Shown piece by piece: positions 12,831 through 22,821 of a DNA stretch of 64,000 bases. The DNA is taken from NCBI GenBank assembly GCA_964019055.1, contig OZ025211.1, forward strand, positions 3,642,835 to 3,706,834. The letters are read 5' to 3'. Every line of letters starts with the position of its first letter. Position 1 is the stretch's first letter. Under the pieces are notes generated by a model. It was not told the DNA's origin. It saw nothing but the letters and a program-made list of their open reading frames with translations, and searched no databases. The DNA is from Anthopleura xanthogrammica (taxonomy: Eukaryota > Cnidaria > Anthozoa > Actiniaria > Actiniidae). The translations under genes were made by a program, and so were the position numbers.

Positions 12831-13016
12831 TACTACAGGGATCCCAGAGCTCATGCAAAACAAAGGGAGCCGAGGGAGCCCGACATAAAGCCCGTGTCAC
12901 ACGCTACGATTTCTCGTGACTTGTCTTGCGAAAAAAATTAATTGTTGCAGGTTGCAGAGACCATGTCAAAAGCACGATTTCGGTAGCAATTTGTCTCGCT
13001 CTAATCGCAAGTTGCA

Positions 13017-13285
13017 CCAAGGGAGCACGTTAAAATTTTGTTTGTGTTACGATGTGACAGGCGTTGCTCGTATCTGGTTAAGAAGCGCGCACTGTGAGAG
13101 GAATCGTTATGCGACCGAACAAAAGCCGAAAGGTCTACGATCAAGATCCGAGCGTGTAACTTGTGGAATGACAAGTATTATTTTAACGTGCTCCCTTGGT
13201 TGTACGACCATGTCAAACGTAAATTTTTACAAAAATTGTTGCAGAAAGTAGGAGTCGATCAAGGGAGCACGTTAAAATTTTGTTC
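13017..13285. repeat. Short repeat in direct and inverted copies
   Basis: CAAGGGAGCACGTTAAAATT occurs at 13017 and again at 13260 in the same direction, and its complement AATTTTAACGTGCTCCCTTG-like form appears once in between (about 13181-13200). The set looks like the ends of two related elements that inserted side by side, one now truncated. Confidence 0.55.
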
Positions 13286-13572
13286 GTGTACACGTTTCCC
13301 ATTTTTCCACAAAGTGGTTTTTGGGTTTTTCGTGTCCGCCATGCTGCCTCAGTTTTATGATTGATTTACACATATATATATATCTACCGAGTACGATATT
13401 CATTCATAAAACTCAGTACTCTTTTACAGTTGTGAGGTTTTTGAATCACAATTTTTTAAAACTCAAATTTAATGCTGATTTCAAATCTGGAGGGAAAAAG
13501 GGGGAGGGGGGGTGGGGTGGGGGGAGAGGAGGTTTCCCGCAGTCGTTTTCGAGATATTCACGATTTAATACA

Positions 13573-13876
13573 TACTAGTTATACAATGGTTTCGAGTGGC
13601 ATACCGTGGGATATCCCACCAGTCACTTGTAGTTTCTAGTATACACACGAGCCTTTAGGCGAGTGTGTATACAAAGAAAATACAAGTGATGAGTGGGATA
13701 TCCACGGTATGTCAAGAGAAACCATTGTATAACCATTTTATCCCACACCATAGAAAATACAAATGCGTAGATTCAACGCGCAGTACATGATGGGAAGGAA
13801 GAGTGAAATACCGACGAATATACAACGGCTTTCCTGCATTCTGATTGGCTGTATTTTCTAAGGTGTGAGATAAAAT
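13573..13876. mobile_element. Double-hairpin miniature element, copy 1
   Basis: About 300 bp made of two adjacent palindromes. The first runs from TATACAATGGTTTCGAG to GAGAAACCATTGTATAAC, the second from CATTTTATCCCACACC to GGTGTGAGATAAAATGG. A second copy of the whole unit, about 90% alike by eye, lies at 54787-55086 inside a GTSE1 intron. Confidence 0.8.
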
Positions 13877-14004
13877 GGTGTAGACAACTATTTCAAGAAA
13901 AAGAAGCGAAAACCAACTTTCTACGAAAAAAAATTATAACTTCACCGGTAATCGAGCTTTTGACGTTATTATTTTCAGCAAACCTAAGTTATACAATGCT
14001 TTAC

Positions 14005-14220
14005 AACAAGAGAGAATGAAGTAAGAGAGCACATCTCCGTGCCCTATGGTAATTATTTGAAAATCTATTTTTTGCTCAGCGCGCAGCCTGAAATATTTTT
14101 ATCATGGGATTCCTGATTCAGTTCAGGCTGCGCGCTGAGCTAAAAATAGATTTTCAAATAATTCTCATGGGGATGGACCTATGTATGGGAGATGTGCTTT
14201 CTTACTTCGTGCTCTCTTGT
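14005..14220. mobile_element. Inverted-repeat element of about 215 bp
   Basis: Arms begin with ACAAGAGAG and end CTCTCTTGT, run through GTAAGAGAGCACATCTC, and include an inner stem TTTGAAAATCTATTTTT with GCTCAGCGCGCAGCC. Almost the whole element can fold on itself, with a loop of about 35 bases. No coding capacity. Confidence 0.75.
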
Positions 14221-14328
14221 TTACAAATATTATAGCTAAATGAAAATTCGGAAAATATTGAGAAATATAAAAACCAAAAACCTGGTTTCATTCTTCATCA
14301 TACACTACTTACAGCGCTTTGCAATCAA

Positions 14329-14485
14329 GCGCGAATCGCCGTCGCGACAAAATGGTGGACGTCAATCAAAGTGTTCCCATGACATTGTCGGAAAACACAA
14401 AGTTATCAAGGCACGTGCCACGTGGAAAGATGTGGAAACGCCTTGATTGACGTCCACCAAAACCAACTTCGTTGCGACGCAAATC
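14329..14485. repeat. Inverted repeat of about 155 bp
   Basis: TGGTGGACGTCAATCAA at 14353 pairs with TTGATTGACGTCCACCA at 14443, and the arms extend outward through the GTCGCGACAAAA / CTTCGTTGCGAC region. A likely miniature element; the middle carries no gene. Confidence 0.6.
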
Positions 14486-14589
14486 ATCGTATGATTTCGC
14501 GCGTGATTGGAAAGCGCGAAAAAAATAGAGCGATCACAAATTCGAAAATTTGAGACTTGCTGCGCCACCATATTTTCGTTTCTACTGCT

Positions 14590-14730
14590 TCTAAGATGAG
14601 TTGATTGTGGGATTGTGATTTAAGGGGGCTGAAAATTGGTGCAGTGTACCTCGAAGGGGACCCTGTGTCCTATTGTGCAGCACCAGCAAAATCTCAAATA
14701 ATAAATAATAAATAAATACAAATAATAATA
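14590..14730 (+). mobile_element. SINE 3' part
   Basis: This matches the last third of the tRNA-headed SINE at 47017-47454: GATTGTGGGATTG, GGTGCAGTGTACCTCGAAGG, CTATTGTGCAGCACCAGC, then an AAATAATAAATAA tail. The tRNA-like head is missing, so it is 5' truncated. Confidence 0.75.
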
Positions 14731-14959
14731 ATGTAAAATTTCGGATGACTCACACATAGACAACGACCCACGGCGATCATACTCGTAAGCTTTCAAGTCA
14801 CTAGTTGATTGGCTGATTACTTCACTGTATTTTCGTAATTTTCCGACTGCGTACGAGTTTTTTTATCGATCGATACGTTTCATCCTCCGTGGGACCCTCC
14901 GTGGATATTTGGCTATACTACCTTGTCTGATGTGACTGATGTAATGTCTGGTCACTGTC

Positions 14960-15374
14960 AGCACAGGTAGCCCAAGCTATGGTTCTGAATATATATAGAG
15001 AGAATGTATGGCAGATCAAAAAAAATTCTTTAAAATAAAATACATTTCATATTTTATTGTTTCTTTACCGGTATATCAATGTTTTATTGCATGTTTTGTG
15101 GTTTTCTGACGGTTTGGTTGCATTTTAAGGCGATTTTAGGAAATTTTATCTCCTCTCTAAAGACGAAGTCGGTCTTTAGAGAGGAGATAAAATTTCCTAA
15201 AATCGCCTTAAAATGCAACCAAACCGTCAGGAAACCACAAAACATGCAATAAAACATTGATATACCGGTAACGAAACAATAAAATAGGAAATGTATTTTA
15301 TTTTAAAGAAATTTTTTGATCTGCCATACATTCTCTCTATATATTCAGAACCATAGCTTGGGCTACCTGTGCTG
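14960..15374. repeat. Large near-perfect palindrome, 205-bp arms and 7-base loop
   Basis: The left arm starts AGCACAGGTAGCCCAAGC and ends CCTCTCTAAAGAC; after 7 bases the complement begins GTCTTTAGAGAGG and returns to GCTTGGGCTACCTGTGCT. Only a handful of mismatches are visible along about 205 bp. No coding sequence is present. Confidence 0.9.
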
Positions 15375-15869
15375 TCAGGCCCTCGCAACCTAAAGCGTGA
15401 ACACTTGTTACTATAACAACCGCAGAAAGATAATTGTTTGACAGCCAAAAGATGCTAAAATATCAAGTTACAAACTGTCGTGATCAACTTGTACATAATC
15501 TTTCAGTTGTCAGACGTAGCTTTAAAGTTCTGTGAGCATGAGAATGAGTTCACAGAAATTTATAATTTCAGATCATTTTACATTCTAAGATGCTTTACTA
15601 GTAATCAGATCAACGAAACTAAATAAATAAACCATAAAGTATTGTGTTCTTTCCTTAATTTTCTATATAAAGACATATTTTTCTGAGTTTCCATCCAAAC
15701 ACTAGACTTAAATAAATTCCTAGACGTTCCCATCGTTTTTTATTCCAGGCAAAGACAAAGTAGTCGACTTGTGGCAAGTTTAATACCGAGTAAATAATTT
15801 AATTCCGAACGGTTTGATTGACGGAAGAGAATCGCCAAATTCGCACAACAAAGGCCAACAAACTCGGGC

Positions 15870-15975
15870 GCGTAGCAATGAAATTAAATTGTTGAAGAGA
15901 GGAAAACCAGAGAACCCTGAGAAAAACCATAAAAAGCACAGGAGAGAAGCCAATGTGCATGAGCTCGAAATTATA
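15870..15975. repeat. Dispersed SINE-like repeat fragment
   Basis: The string GGAAAACCAGAGAACCC, then GAGAAAAACC and AGCACAGGAGAGAAGCCAA, recurs at 41815-41995 and 46150-46335, and in part at about 56609-56650. The set is one repeat family in different states of decay. Confidence 0.6.
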
Positions 15976-16238
15976 GCACAAAGCATGATGGGAAAGTGAG
16001 TTCTTACGCTTTTTTGGCTCCTTTAAAAATTCATCTGAGAATTTTTCCTTCGACATTTTCTATGAAAAAAAAAAAGGAATTCAGCAGAAGAAAATAACAG
16101 AGTAATTTTTTTCTGATAGTTCCTTTGATTTGCCTGTTGCATCTTTAAAGAACTCACTTTCCCAGACTGCTTTGTGAGCTTTGGTGAACATTGCCTATTA
16201 ACTGAGCAGCTCTAGTTACACATGATACTGAGCCAAGT

Positions 16239-16330
16239 GGGACTCAAATAATAATAATGATGATGATGATTATAATAATAACAACAGGAATAACAACAAT
16301 AAAAATAATAATAACAACAACAATAATAAG
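16239..16330. repeat. Mixed trinucleotide microsatellite
   Basis: Runs of ATAATA, GATGAT and AACAAC trinucleotides follow each other without interruption over about 90 bp. Simple sequence only. Confidence 0.8.
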
Positions 16331-16351
16331 GCAACTAAGATTAAATATAAA

Positions 16352-16776
16352 CAGGGGTGGATCCAGGGGGGTGGATTGGGTGGCTAGCCACCCCCCTCTT
16401 TGCAGGGTTTAAAACAGGAAAAATAAAATGATTAGTGCCCCATTGTATAAAAATAATTAAAGAGTTAACATGAATAATTTAATAATTTCAAATAATAAGT
16501 TATATTTTGATTGGAATCAATACTTTATTAGTCTCGCAAATCTCAGTTGTCATGAGAGCCTGTAGTACATGGTAGCAGCGTTCATCTGAAAAAACCTTCA
16601 TGGTCGTAATATACTAGAGGTGTCTGAGATATCGAGTTATTTTTATGAATAATAAATGTATGATATGAATTTTGCATTGCCTGGACCTAAAGAGTTGTCC
16701 GCAACCCTAGACCTATCCTTTTAATATTGTTTTAGAGTTAGCCACCCCCCTTTGTAAAATCCTGGATCCACCCCTG
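16352..16776. mobile_element. Miniature element with CAGGGGTGGATCCAGG ends
   Basis: The left end CAGGGGTGGATCCAGG and right end CCTGGATCCACCCCTG are perfect inverses, and GGTGGCTAGCCACCCCCC next to the left end is echoed by TTAGCCACCCCCC near the right. CAGGG-type ends are usual for hAT elements. The flanks ATATAAAC and ATACAAGC agree at six of eight positions, possibly a decayed 8-bp target duplication. No transposase is present. Confidence 0.7.
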
Positions 16777-16921
16777 ATACAAGCAAATTAATTTCAGTGC
16801 TAAAATGTACAACAGAATGTTATTCTTCTGGTCATGACTGAAAACTGTAAAATTTGCATTAAAAGATGTGATAATATTTGACTTGTCTCCTAACAACTAC
16901 CTGCATTTGGTTTTATTGTAT

Positions 16922-18574
16922 TTATCCAATAACAGCATCTTTGTCTGACAGACCCATCCAAATTCCTTTAAATGCTTGATTCATATAGTTGCTACCATAC
17001 CAGTTCTGAAGCTCATAATCAATCTCTTTTAATGTAATGAAAAAATTCCCATTTATTTCAATGATGGATGACCCATTCCACCATATTTCTGGTGCAGTAT
17101 AAAAGTCCATATAGCCTCTTGTTCTCCAGCTGCTTCTAGTGACTGGCAGAAGTTCTTGAACTGAGTCTCTTATTTCTGGACAAAAAAATCTATCACCTTG
17201 AAGGTCACTATCCCCATCAAAGAAAGCTGTAGTTTCAATGTTAATGTGAGCTGGCATTAGGGGTATTGCTCGTAGCATACCCATCATGGATTCCCCAACA
17301 TAATATTTGTCCTTAAGATGGCTTTGAATTACACCAAAAAATGTTTTGTTGTGAGTGCTATTCCTTTCAAGGGATATGTCCACATCATGGGTCCATGGAA
17401 TGATTGCTTTATTCCTTACAGCACCCAAAAGAGTACCATATACCACCCTGTGTTTTATTCCCAGCTTCACAAAAACATCTGTGATATCTTTCAACATTTT
17501 CCCCAACACGACACTGCAGCAAATAGGTTGTCCCACATGCGGCAGGGTACTGGGTGGAGTATAAGGCCTTTCTTTGCAAAGTCTCCAACTTGCTGCACAT
17601 TTTGTCCATTCTATTCTACCTTCCTTGATTATTCGTAGAATACCATATCTTGTGCCAAAATTCGAATATTCTGGGAAATCTCCAGACTCTTGCAATAAAG
17701 CTCTGTCAGTAATGAACAAATGATCACTCAGAATACAATTCCCAAATTTTCCAATTTTCAGTCTTCCTTTTGATCTCAGAAAAAATTCCAAAAGAGTCAG
17801 CCGACCAAAACTTGGCTCTAAACCACCTATTTTGACGAATATATCCTTTCTCAAAACAACTGGGCCATTGATTATATTACACATTTGAAAGATACCATGA
17901 AAGTTGTCAGTTGAAATGTAATTTAACCCTTTTATTGACCCCCTGTTCCTGATCTGAATACTCCAATCTCTTCTAGTGAAATTACACCAGGATGAATTAA
18001 GGAATATTTCCCGCCATCGATGGCGAAGTAGTTCCCTTGAAAATGGAGTGGAAGCCTCCACATCTGACAAGACTGCCTGAGGCACACATGTAGCACCGTC
18101 TAAATCCGCAAGAGAGTGTAGCATTTCTGCCAGAAACATCATACTGCGTTGATCTTTTTTCTCAAAAATCTTGAGCCCCAAGGTAGAATTCTTTATTTTG
18201 TGGGGGATTATCACAACATACTTGGCTTTTGTGTCATGTGGATCAAGCTTAGACACTGAATCAACCAGGATGAAATCCGACAACTTGGTGATAACCGTTG
18301 TAGGACGTTTATGTGTAATAAAAACAAAGTTCTGTGTGCTCTTTTCTTCGCTGTTTGCTGTTTTTGGAGTAGCCAGCCGGTTGTTATCAACAGTAAAGTT
18401 TTTAGTGGAAAACCAGAACATCTGGGTCGGGTTTTTTCTTCCCTCGTGAAGCCACATCAGCACTAGAAACTGGAACGTCAGAAGCCATAATAATAATAAT
18501 CCAGCGACCTTCACTTGTGTGCGTTTGGTTTGAATACGCCGAAGGCACATTATCGTGGACCACCGATATTCCAT
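16922..18574 (-). CDS. LicD/fukutin-related-like type II membrane protein
   Basis: A single open frame of 550 residues without introns. A short cytoplasmic basic tail (RRIQTKRTQVK) is followed by one hydrophobic anchor at about residues 22-42 (LLLLWLLTFQFLVLMWL), the layout of a Golgi type II enzyme. About residues 380-400 read YGTLLGAVRNKAIIPWTHDVD, the LicD/FKRP nucleotidyltransferase-fold signature with an acidic HDVD metal site. FKRP and fukutin add ribitol phosphate to alpha-dystroglycan, and bacterial LicD handles phosphocholine; the exact substrate here is unknown. A potential AATAAA lies about ten bases after the stop. Cnidarians carry several proteins of this group, so orthology to FKRP itself is not claimed. 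Confidence 0.85.
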   Translation of the reverse strand: MEYRWSTIMCLRRIQTKRTQVKVAGLLLLWLLTFQFLVLMWLHEGRKNPTQMFWFSTKNFTVDNNRLATPKTANSEEKSTQNFVFITHKRPTTVITKLSDFILVDSVSKLDPHDTKAKYVVIIPHKIKNSTLGLKIFEKKDQRSMMFLAEMLHSLADLDGATCVPQAVLSDVEASTPFSRELLRHRWREIFLNSSWCNFTRRDWSIQIRNRGSIKGLNYISTDNFHGIFQMCNIINGPVVLRKDIFVKIGGLEPSFGRLTLLEFFLRSKGRLKIGKFGNCILSDHLFITDRALLQESGDFPEYSNFGTRYGILRIIKEGRIEWTKCAASWRLCKERPYTPPSTLPHVGQPICCSVVLGKMLKDITDVFVKLGIKHRVVYGTLLGAVRNKAIIPWTHDVDISLERNSTHNKTFFGVIQSHLKDKYYVGESMMGMLRAIPLMPAHINIETTAFFDGDSDLQGDRFFCPEIRDSVQELLPVTRSSWRTRGYMDFYTAPEIWWNGSSIIEINGNFFITLKEIDYELQNWYGSNYMNQAFKGIWMGLSDKDAVIG

Positions 18575-19142
18575 GATATATTCTTGTCCTGGTTATATTA
18601 TATATCCTGTGATGATAACCATGTATTAAATACAACCTCAATAACAACCCAGCAGACTGCCGCAACTTCCTCTACTGAACTCTAGCCATCTGCTTGAGAA
18701 TTATTGTTATCAGGAGAGAGACAGAGAGAGAGAGAGTGGGGTGAGTGAAAACCGAAAAACTCTAGCGGTATCGAACCGGAGTTTTCATTCATAATGCAGT
18801 AATTTTACTGGAAAAATTGTTATATTGCGGTAAACATATAAGTTTGTTTTAATATTTATCATTTTTATACATAAAAATATTTGAATTTTTAAAAATATGT
18901 TTTCATTTTTTCGCCACTTCGTACAGTAGTTATTTTCCCGCGTTTATATTCTATTGTGTATTTTTTTACCAGTGTACCTAAATACCGAGCCAGGGATCCG
19001 AGCCAGGACTCGAGCCAGGACTCGAGTCAGGACTCAAACCATTTGACATTTTTTATCGTAATATAAGTATTTTGAGTAAAAATTATTTTACTGTAATTAA
19101 ACTAAAAAAAAGCCTTGGTGTCTGGCTATCAAAAAGGATCTG

Positions 19143-21034
19143 TTACAGCCAAAACCGTTGTATCGCGCGGAATGATTTCAAATTCTTCACTCGGATTGGG
19201 TTTTTCCTAGCCGTCAATCATTATGCAAATTAGAGGTTGAACAAGCTTGCTCGATTGCTTGCACAGATTCCGCCATTAAAGAGTGTTTCAAATTCAAACT
19301 TTTCTAGATAATCTAAGACGAATCGACGGTATTTCAAGAAAAAATATCTTCGTAAGATCGAGCCCATGAATATTCTTAGGAAATAAGCATTATATTCCTG
19401 CATGAGGCTGAAAAACCTTGATGAAAACTCCAACATCGAAACATCAAGAACGTGTGTCTGTTGACCATACATAGAACTTGTGCTAAACGGTGGAAATCAG
19501 ATCGTAAATATATTAATTGAAATAACTCCACAATAATGATATTTAACCTTCTGTTTTATTACTAATCTTCTCAAAGCCCTAGAATCTCCATAAATAGACG
19601 TCCATTGTGAATTCGTTACTCGGTTTGAAATGCAAAACAACAGCCCTGCGATCGTAATCTGTAAATAAATTTATTGCTCTTACAGCTGTTCATATATGGA
19701 AACCAGCTGAGGCTCGGTATTACTAGCTATACGAACCAGTTTCTGAATTGCAAAAATCTATCTTTCAAAAGAAATTTTTGAAGATTTTAAGCAAAATATT
19801 CTACCTTGTCTACTAGTGCATAGCTCGAGATTCTCACGGGAGACCATTACTAGTACAGCATCCATAGTCTGAATTTCTTGTACTACACGCTCGTAACCGT
19901 CCTGGATTAACCATCGACACTATCAAGGTTGGTTCTGATGTAGTATCTCCATCACAGTCAGCGAGAAACATTGGAGTTATCTTCGATAACCAATTGTCTA
20001 TGGAGGAACAAGTGTCCAGTATTTGCAAGTCAGCATTTTACCACTTGAGGAGTATTGCAAAGATCCGCAAGTACTTGTCGTCGAACACTTGTGAAACTTT
20101 AATTCATGCTTTCATAACTATGAAACTTGACTATTGCAACTCTTTATTGTATGGCCTACCAGATTATTTAATTAAGAGGCTCCAATATGTACAAAACTCA
20201 GCTGCTCGTTTATTGACCTGTTCTCGGAAATCTGAGCATATCACACCTATTTTGAATATAATTCACTGGTTACCTGTGAAGTTCAGAATTATCTTTAAGA
20301 TCTTAGTTTTAACTTATAAAGCAATTCATAGCTTAGGACCTCAGTATATTTCCGATCTTGTTAATAGGTATAAGCCATCGCGAGCGCTACGTTCATCAAC
20401 TGCCAATTTTTTAAGCGTCCCTAAGTATAGCACTAAGACGTATGGCAGTCGCGCTTTTTCTGTAGCTGGCCCTTTTTTATGGAACTCGCTCCCTCAGGAT
20501 TTTAGGAATGCAGATACATTAGAGAGTTTTAAGACTAAGGTTAAGACATATCTTTTCTCTCAGGCATTTTTTTAATTAAATTAGTTTTTAGAATAATTTT
20601 TTTTCTTTTTATTAGAACAATTTTTTATTTTCAATTGGTTATCATATTTATATATATACATATTAGTTTTTCGTTTCTAGCTATTTTATATATTAATTGT
20701 TAAGCGCTATTGATCTTTAGTGTAAATAGCGCTATAGAAATAAAGGATTTATTATTATTATTATTATATTATCATGGCAATAGCTTAAATACTTGACAGG
20801 AAAAAAGGCTGAAAAACAATTCTCCCTCTCGATTTAAAGCTTAGAACACTATCGATTATTTTTAAATAATCGAAGAAGTTTGAATTTGAAGCACTTTGTA
20901 ATGGCGGAATCTGTGCAAGCAATCGAGCAAGTTTGTTCAACCTCTAATTTGCATAATGATTGACGGCTAGGGAAAACCCAATCCGAGTGAAGAATTTGAA
21001 ATCATTCCGCGCGATACAACGGTTTTGGCTGTAA
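19143..21034. mobile_element. 1.9-kb terminal inverted-repeat element, split by a LINE
   Basis: The left end TTACAGCCAAAACCGTTG and right end CAACGGTTTTGGCTGTAA are exact inverses. The arms run about 165 bp (left to about 19310, right from about 20868), sharing CGCGCGGAATGATTTCAAA and GCAAGCAATCGAGCAAG (the latter as complement). TA lies at both borders, suggesting a Tc1/mariner-like non-autonomous element. The middle holds a CR1/L2-type LINE tail and otherwise AT-rich filler. Confidence 0.85.
19880..20765 (+). pseudogene. CR1/L2-type LINE, 3' end of reverse transcriptase ORF
   Basis: The open part (about 19938-20575) encodes the C-terminal part of a non-LTR reverse transcriptase: NIGVIFDNQLSMEEQVSSIC, then FITMKLDYCNSLLYGLP, LQYVQNSAARLL and IHWLPVKFRIIFKILVLTYK, all typical of CR1/L2/Jockey-group ORF2. 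Upstream of this the frame is broken and the catalytic motifs are absent, so it is dead and 5' truncated. The 3' end reads AGCGCTATAGAAATAAAGG followed by an (ATT)n tract, the usual terminal microsatellite of L2-like elements. Confidence 0.9.
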
Positions 21035-21174
21035 GGTAGGCGTCAAGTCAAACTAAGTAGGGCTTATTGTTTAGGTCAAGTTAGATGTCAGCTGGATTTT
21101 TGGTTGGCCAGACAAACCCAGTAAAGAAATACAGTTTCAGTTTTCCTTTTTTTAACCCTGCCTATGAAAATAGT

Positions 21175-21431
21175 GGCATGTTGTAAAACGCGGATTGAGT
21201 TGGACTGGAATGGACCCAGTCAGTGCGTGTTTTTCGAAAAACGCGGACTGACTGAGTAATAAACCACAATTTGGGTCAACCGTGGATTTCGCGGGGAAAG
21301 CAGAGATGGTTGACGGCGAACTTGGCTTGTGGAGGAATCACTAATTTACTTGTGAGTCGTGCTGGTGATAAAACACAGACTGACTGGTTCCAGTAGTCCA
21401 TTCAAGTTCAGTCCTCGTTTTACAACATGCC
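21175..21431. mobile_element. Miniature inverted-repeat element
   Basis: GGCATGTTGTAAAACGCGGA at the left and TCCTCGTTTTACAACATGCC at the right are inverses with few mismatches. It also contains repeated CGCGGACTGACTGAG-like words. Length about 257 bp, no coding capacity. Confidence 0.8.
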
Positions 21432-22088
21432 TAAAATAGTAACTAACTTATAATACTTAGGTGACCGGTGACGTGTATTCAACAGTTTGATGAATGCACT
21501 CTAAATATAGGACAGCTTGTCTGAAAAATGCTCTTGGATCAATAACTGTTTTTAAGATGAATAGTGTTGACCATATAGTGTTGTATAAACAAAGGTCGAT
21601 AAATTAAACGTCTACGCTTCGATGGTTTTCTTTTTGACATTTTGGTAACTACCCAGACATATTAATCTAAACAGGCACGTTTCCACGGCGAATAATTCAT
21701 TAAGGTTAACCGTTTCCAGTGGAAACCTCGGGTTTCCCGCTAAAAAAGATATGGACATTTTATCAAAAAAGTAAAAAGAAGGCAAGATACCCCAAGTGTA
21801 AATCTAAAAAAAAAAATAGATAAATATATTTTTTTAAAGGTTTTTCTTTATACTGGCGACCAGTATGCAAAATCAAGCACTCTACCTATTTCGGATTATA
21901 TAAAAGTTATTGTAAGTAGAGCCGGGATGGCTCAGAAAATTCATACATGCAATCATTGGGAGCCCCACCCCATAGAAAAACAAACTCTAGGGTTCCCGGG
22001 GTGGGGATAAAATTTTGAAGCATCTTTTTCAAGTGCACTGAAAATTTCGGTGTAAAAGCAACTCTCTGTAAAAATCAACGGTTTGAGC

Positions 22089-22726
22089 CGGGCATTGCTA
22101 AACAGCGAAACAGAGAAACGAAACGCAGAAACGAAACACCGGAACGAAACAGGGATCAATTCTTATTATTCCAAATAATGTTCAGAAGAAATAACCAAAT
22201 CAATGTAAAACTCATACAGACAAACGATTCGTTTTAAATACCTTAATTAACATGATGTTTTGATTCATATGGATCCAAAGATAGTTCGATTCCCTGACTT
22301 CAATGCTTCATAAAATTAAACAAATTCTTTGTTAAACGTTTAGAAATTGTGTAAATGCCACAGATTAGTTCTTTTACTGCTGTCTCTCATATCTAACTCC
22401 AAAAACGTACTAAAAAAAATTAACATTCGAACAGGCGCTTGGGCGCCATGTTATTTTCGACAAAAGCACAGGAAGCCCAGTGTTATGAACACAGGAAGCC
22501 CAACGATTAAATCATCTTCTTTGATCGTGGTCCGAGCGGTCCGAGCAGGTGAAAGACAAATATAATGCAACTTAATATTTCTTGGTTTAAATTCATTAAA
22601 AACTGGAGATCAAAACTTTTTTATTTCTTCTGAACATTATTTGGAATAATAAGAATTGATCCCTGTTTCGTTCCGGTGTTTCGTTTCTGCGTTTCGTTTC
22701 TCTGTTTCGCTGTTTAGCACTGCCCG
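22089..22726. mobile_element. 640-bp element with 106-bp inverted arms
   Basis: Left arm 22089-22194 starts CGGGCATTGCTAAACAGCG and contains a run of GAAAC-type words; the right arm 22621-22726 is its complement, ending CGCTGTTTAGCACTGCCCG. The arms are close to identical. The 426 bp between them holds no recognisable gene. Confidence 0.85.
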
Positions 22727-22821
22727 TTGAAGCCCCCAGAGACGATTCTCGCTATCCAAATATAGCTGAAAATTGCTTGCGTTCGCTTGATCCGCGTAGC
22801 AAAACTGTTGATCCAAATAAC

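Larger units (their letters stand above)
10745..16921. other. Repeat-rich intergenic block
   Basis: No recognisable gene. The block is a patchwork of inverted-repeat elements, SINE pieces and low-complexity tracts, the clearest of which are listed separately. The part from about 11400 to 12150 is strikingly C, A and T rich with many CACACA and CCCC runs, and its short open frames reflect that composition only. Confidence 0.6.
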
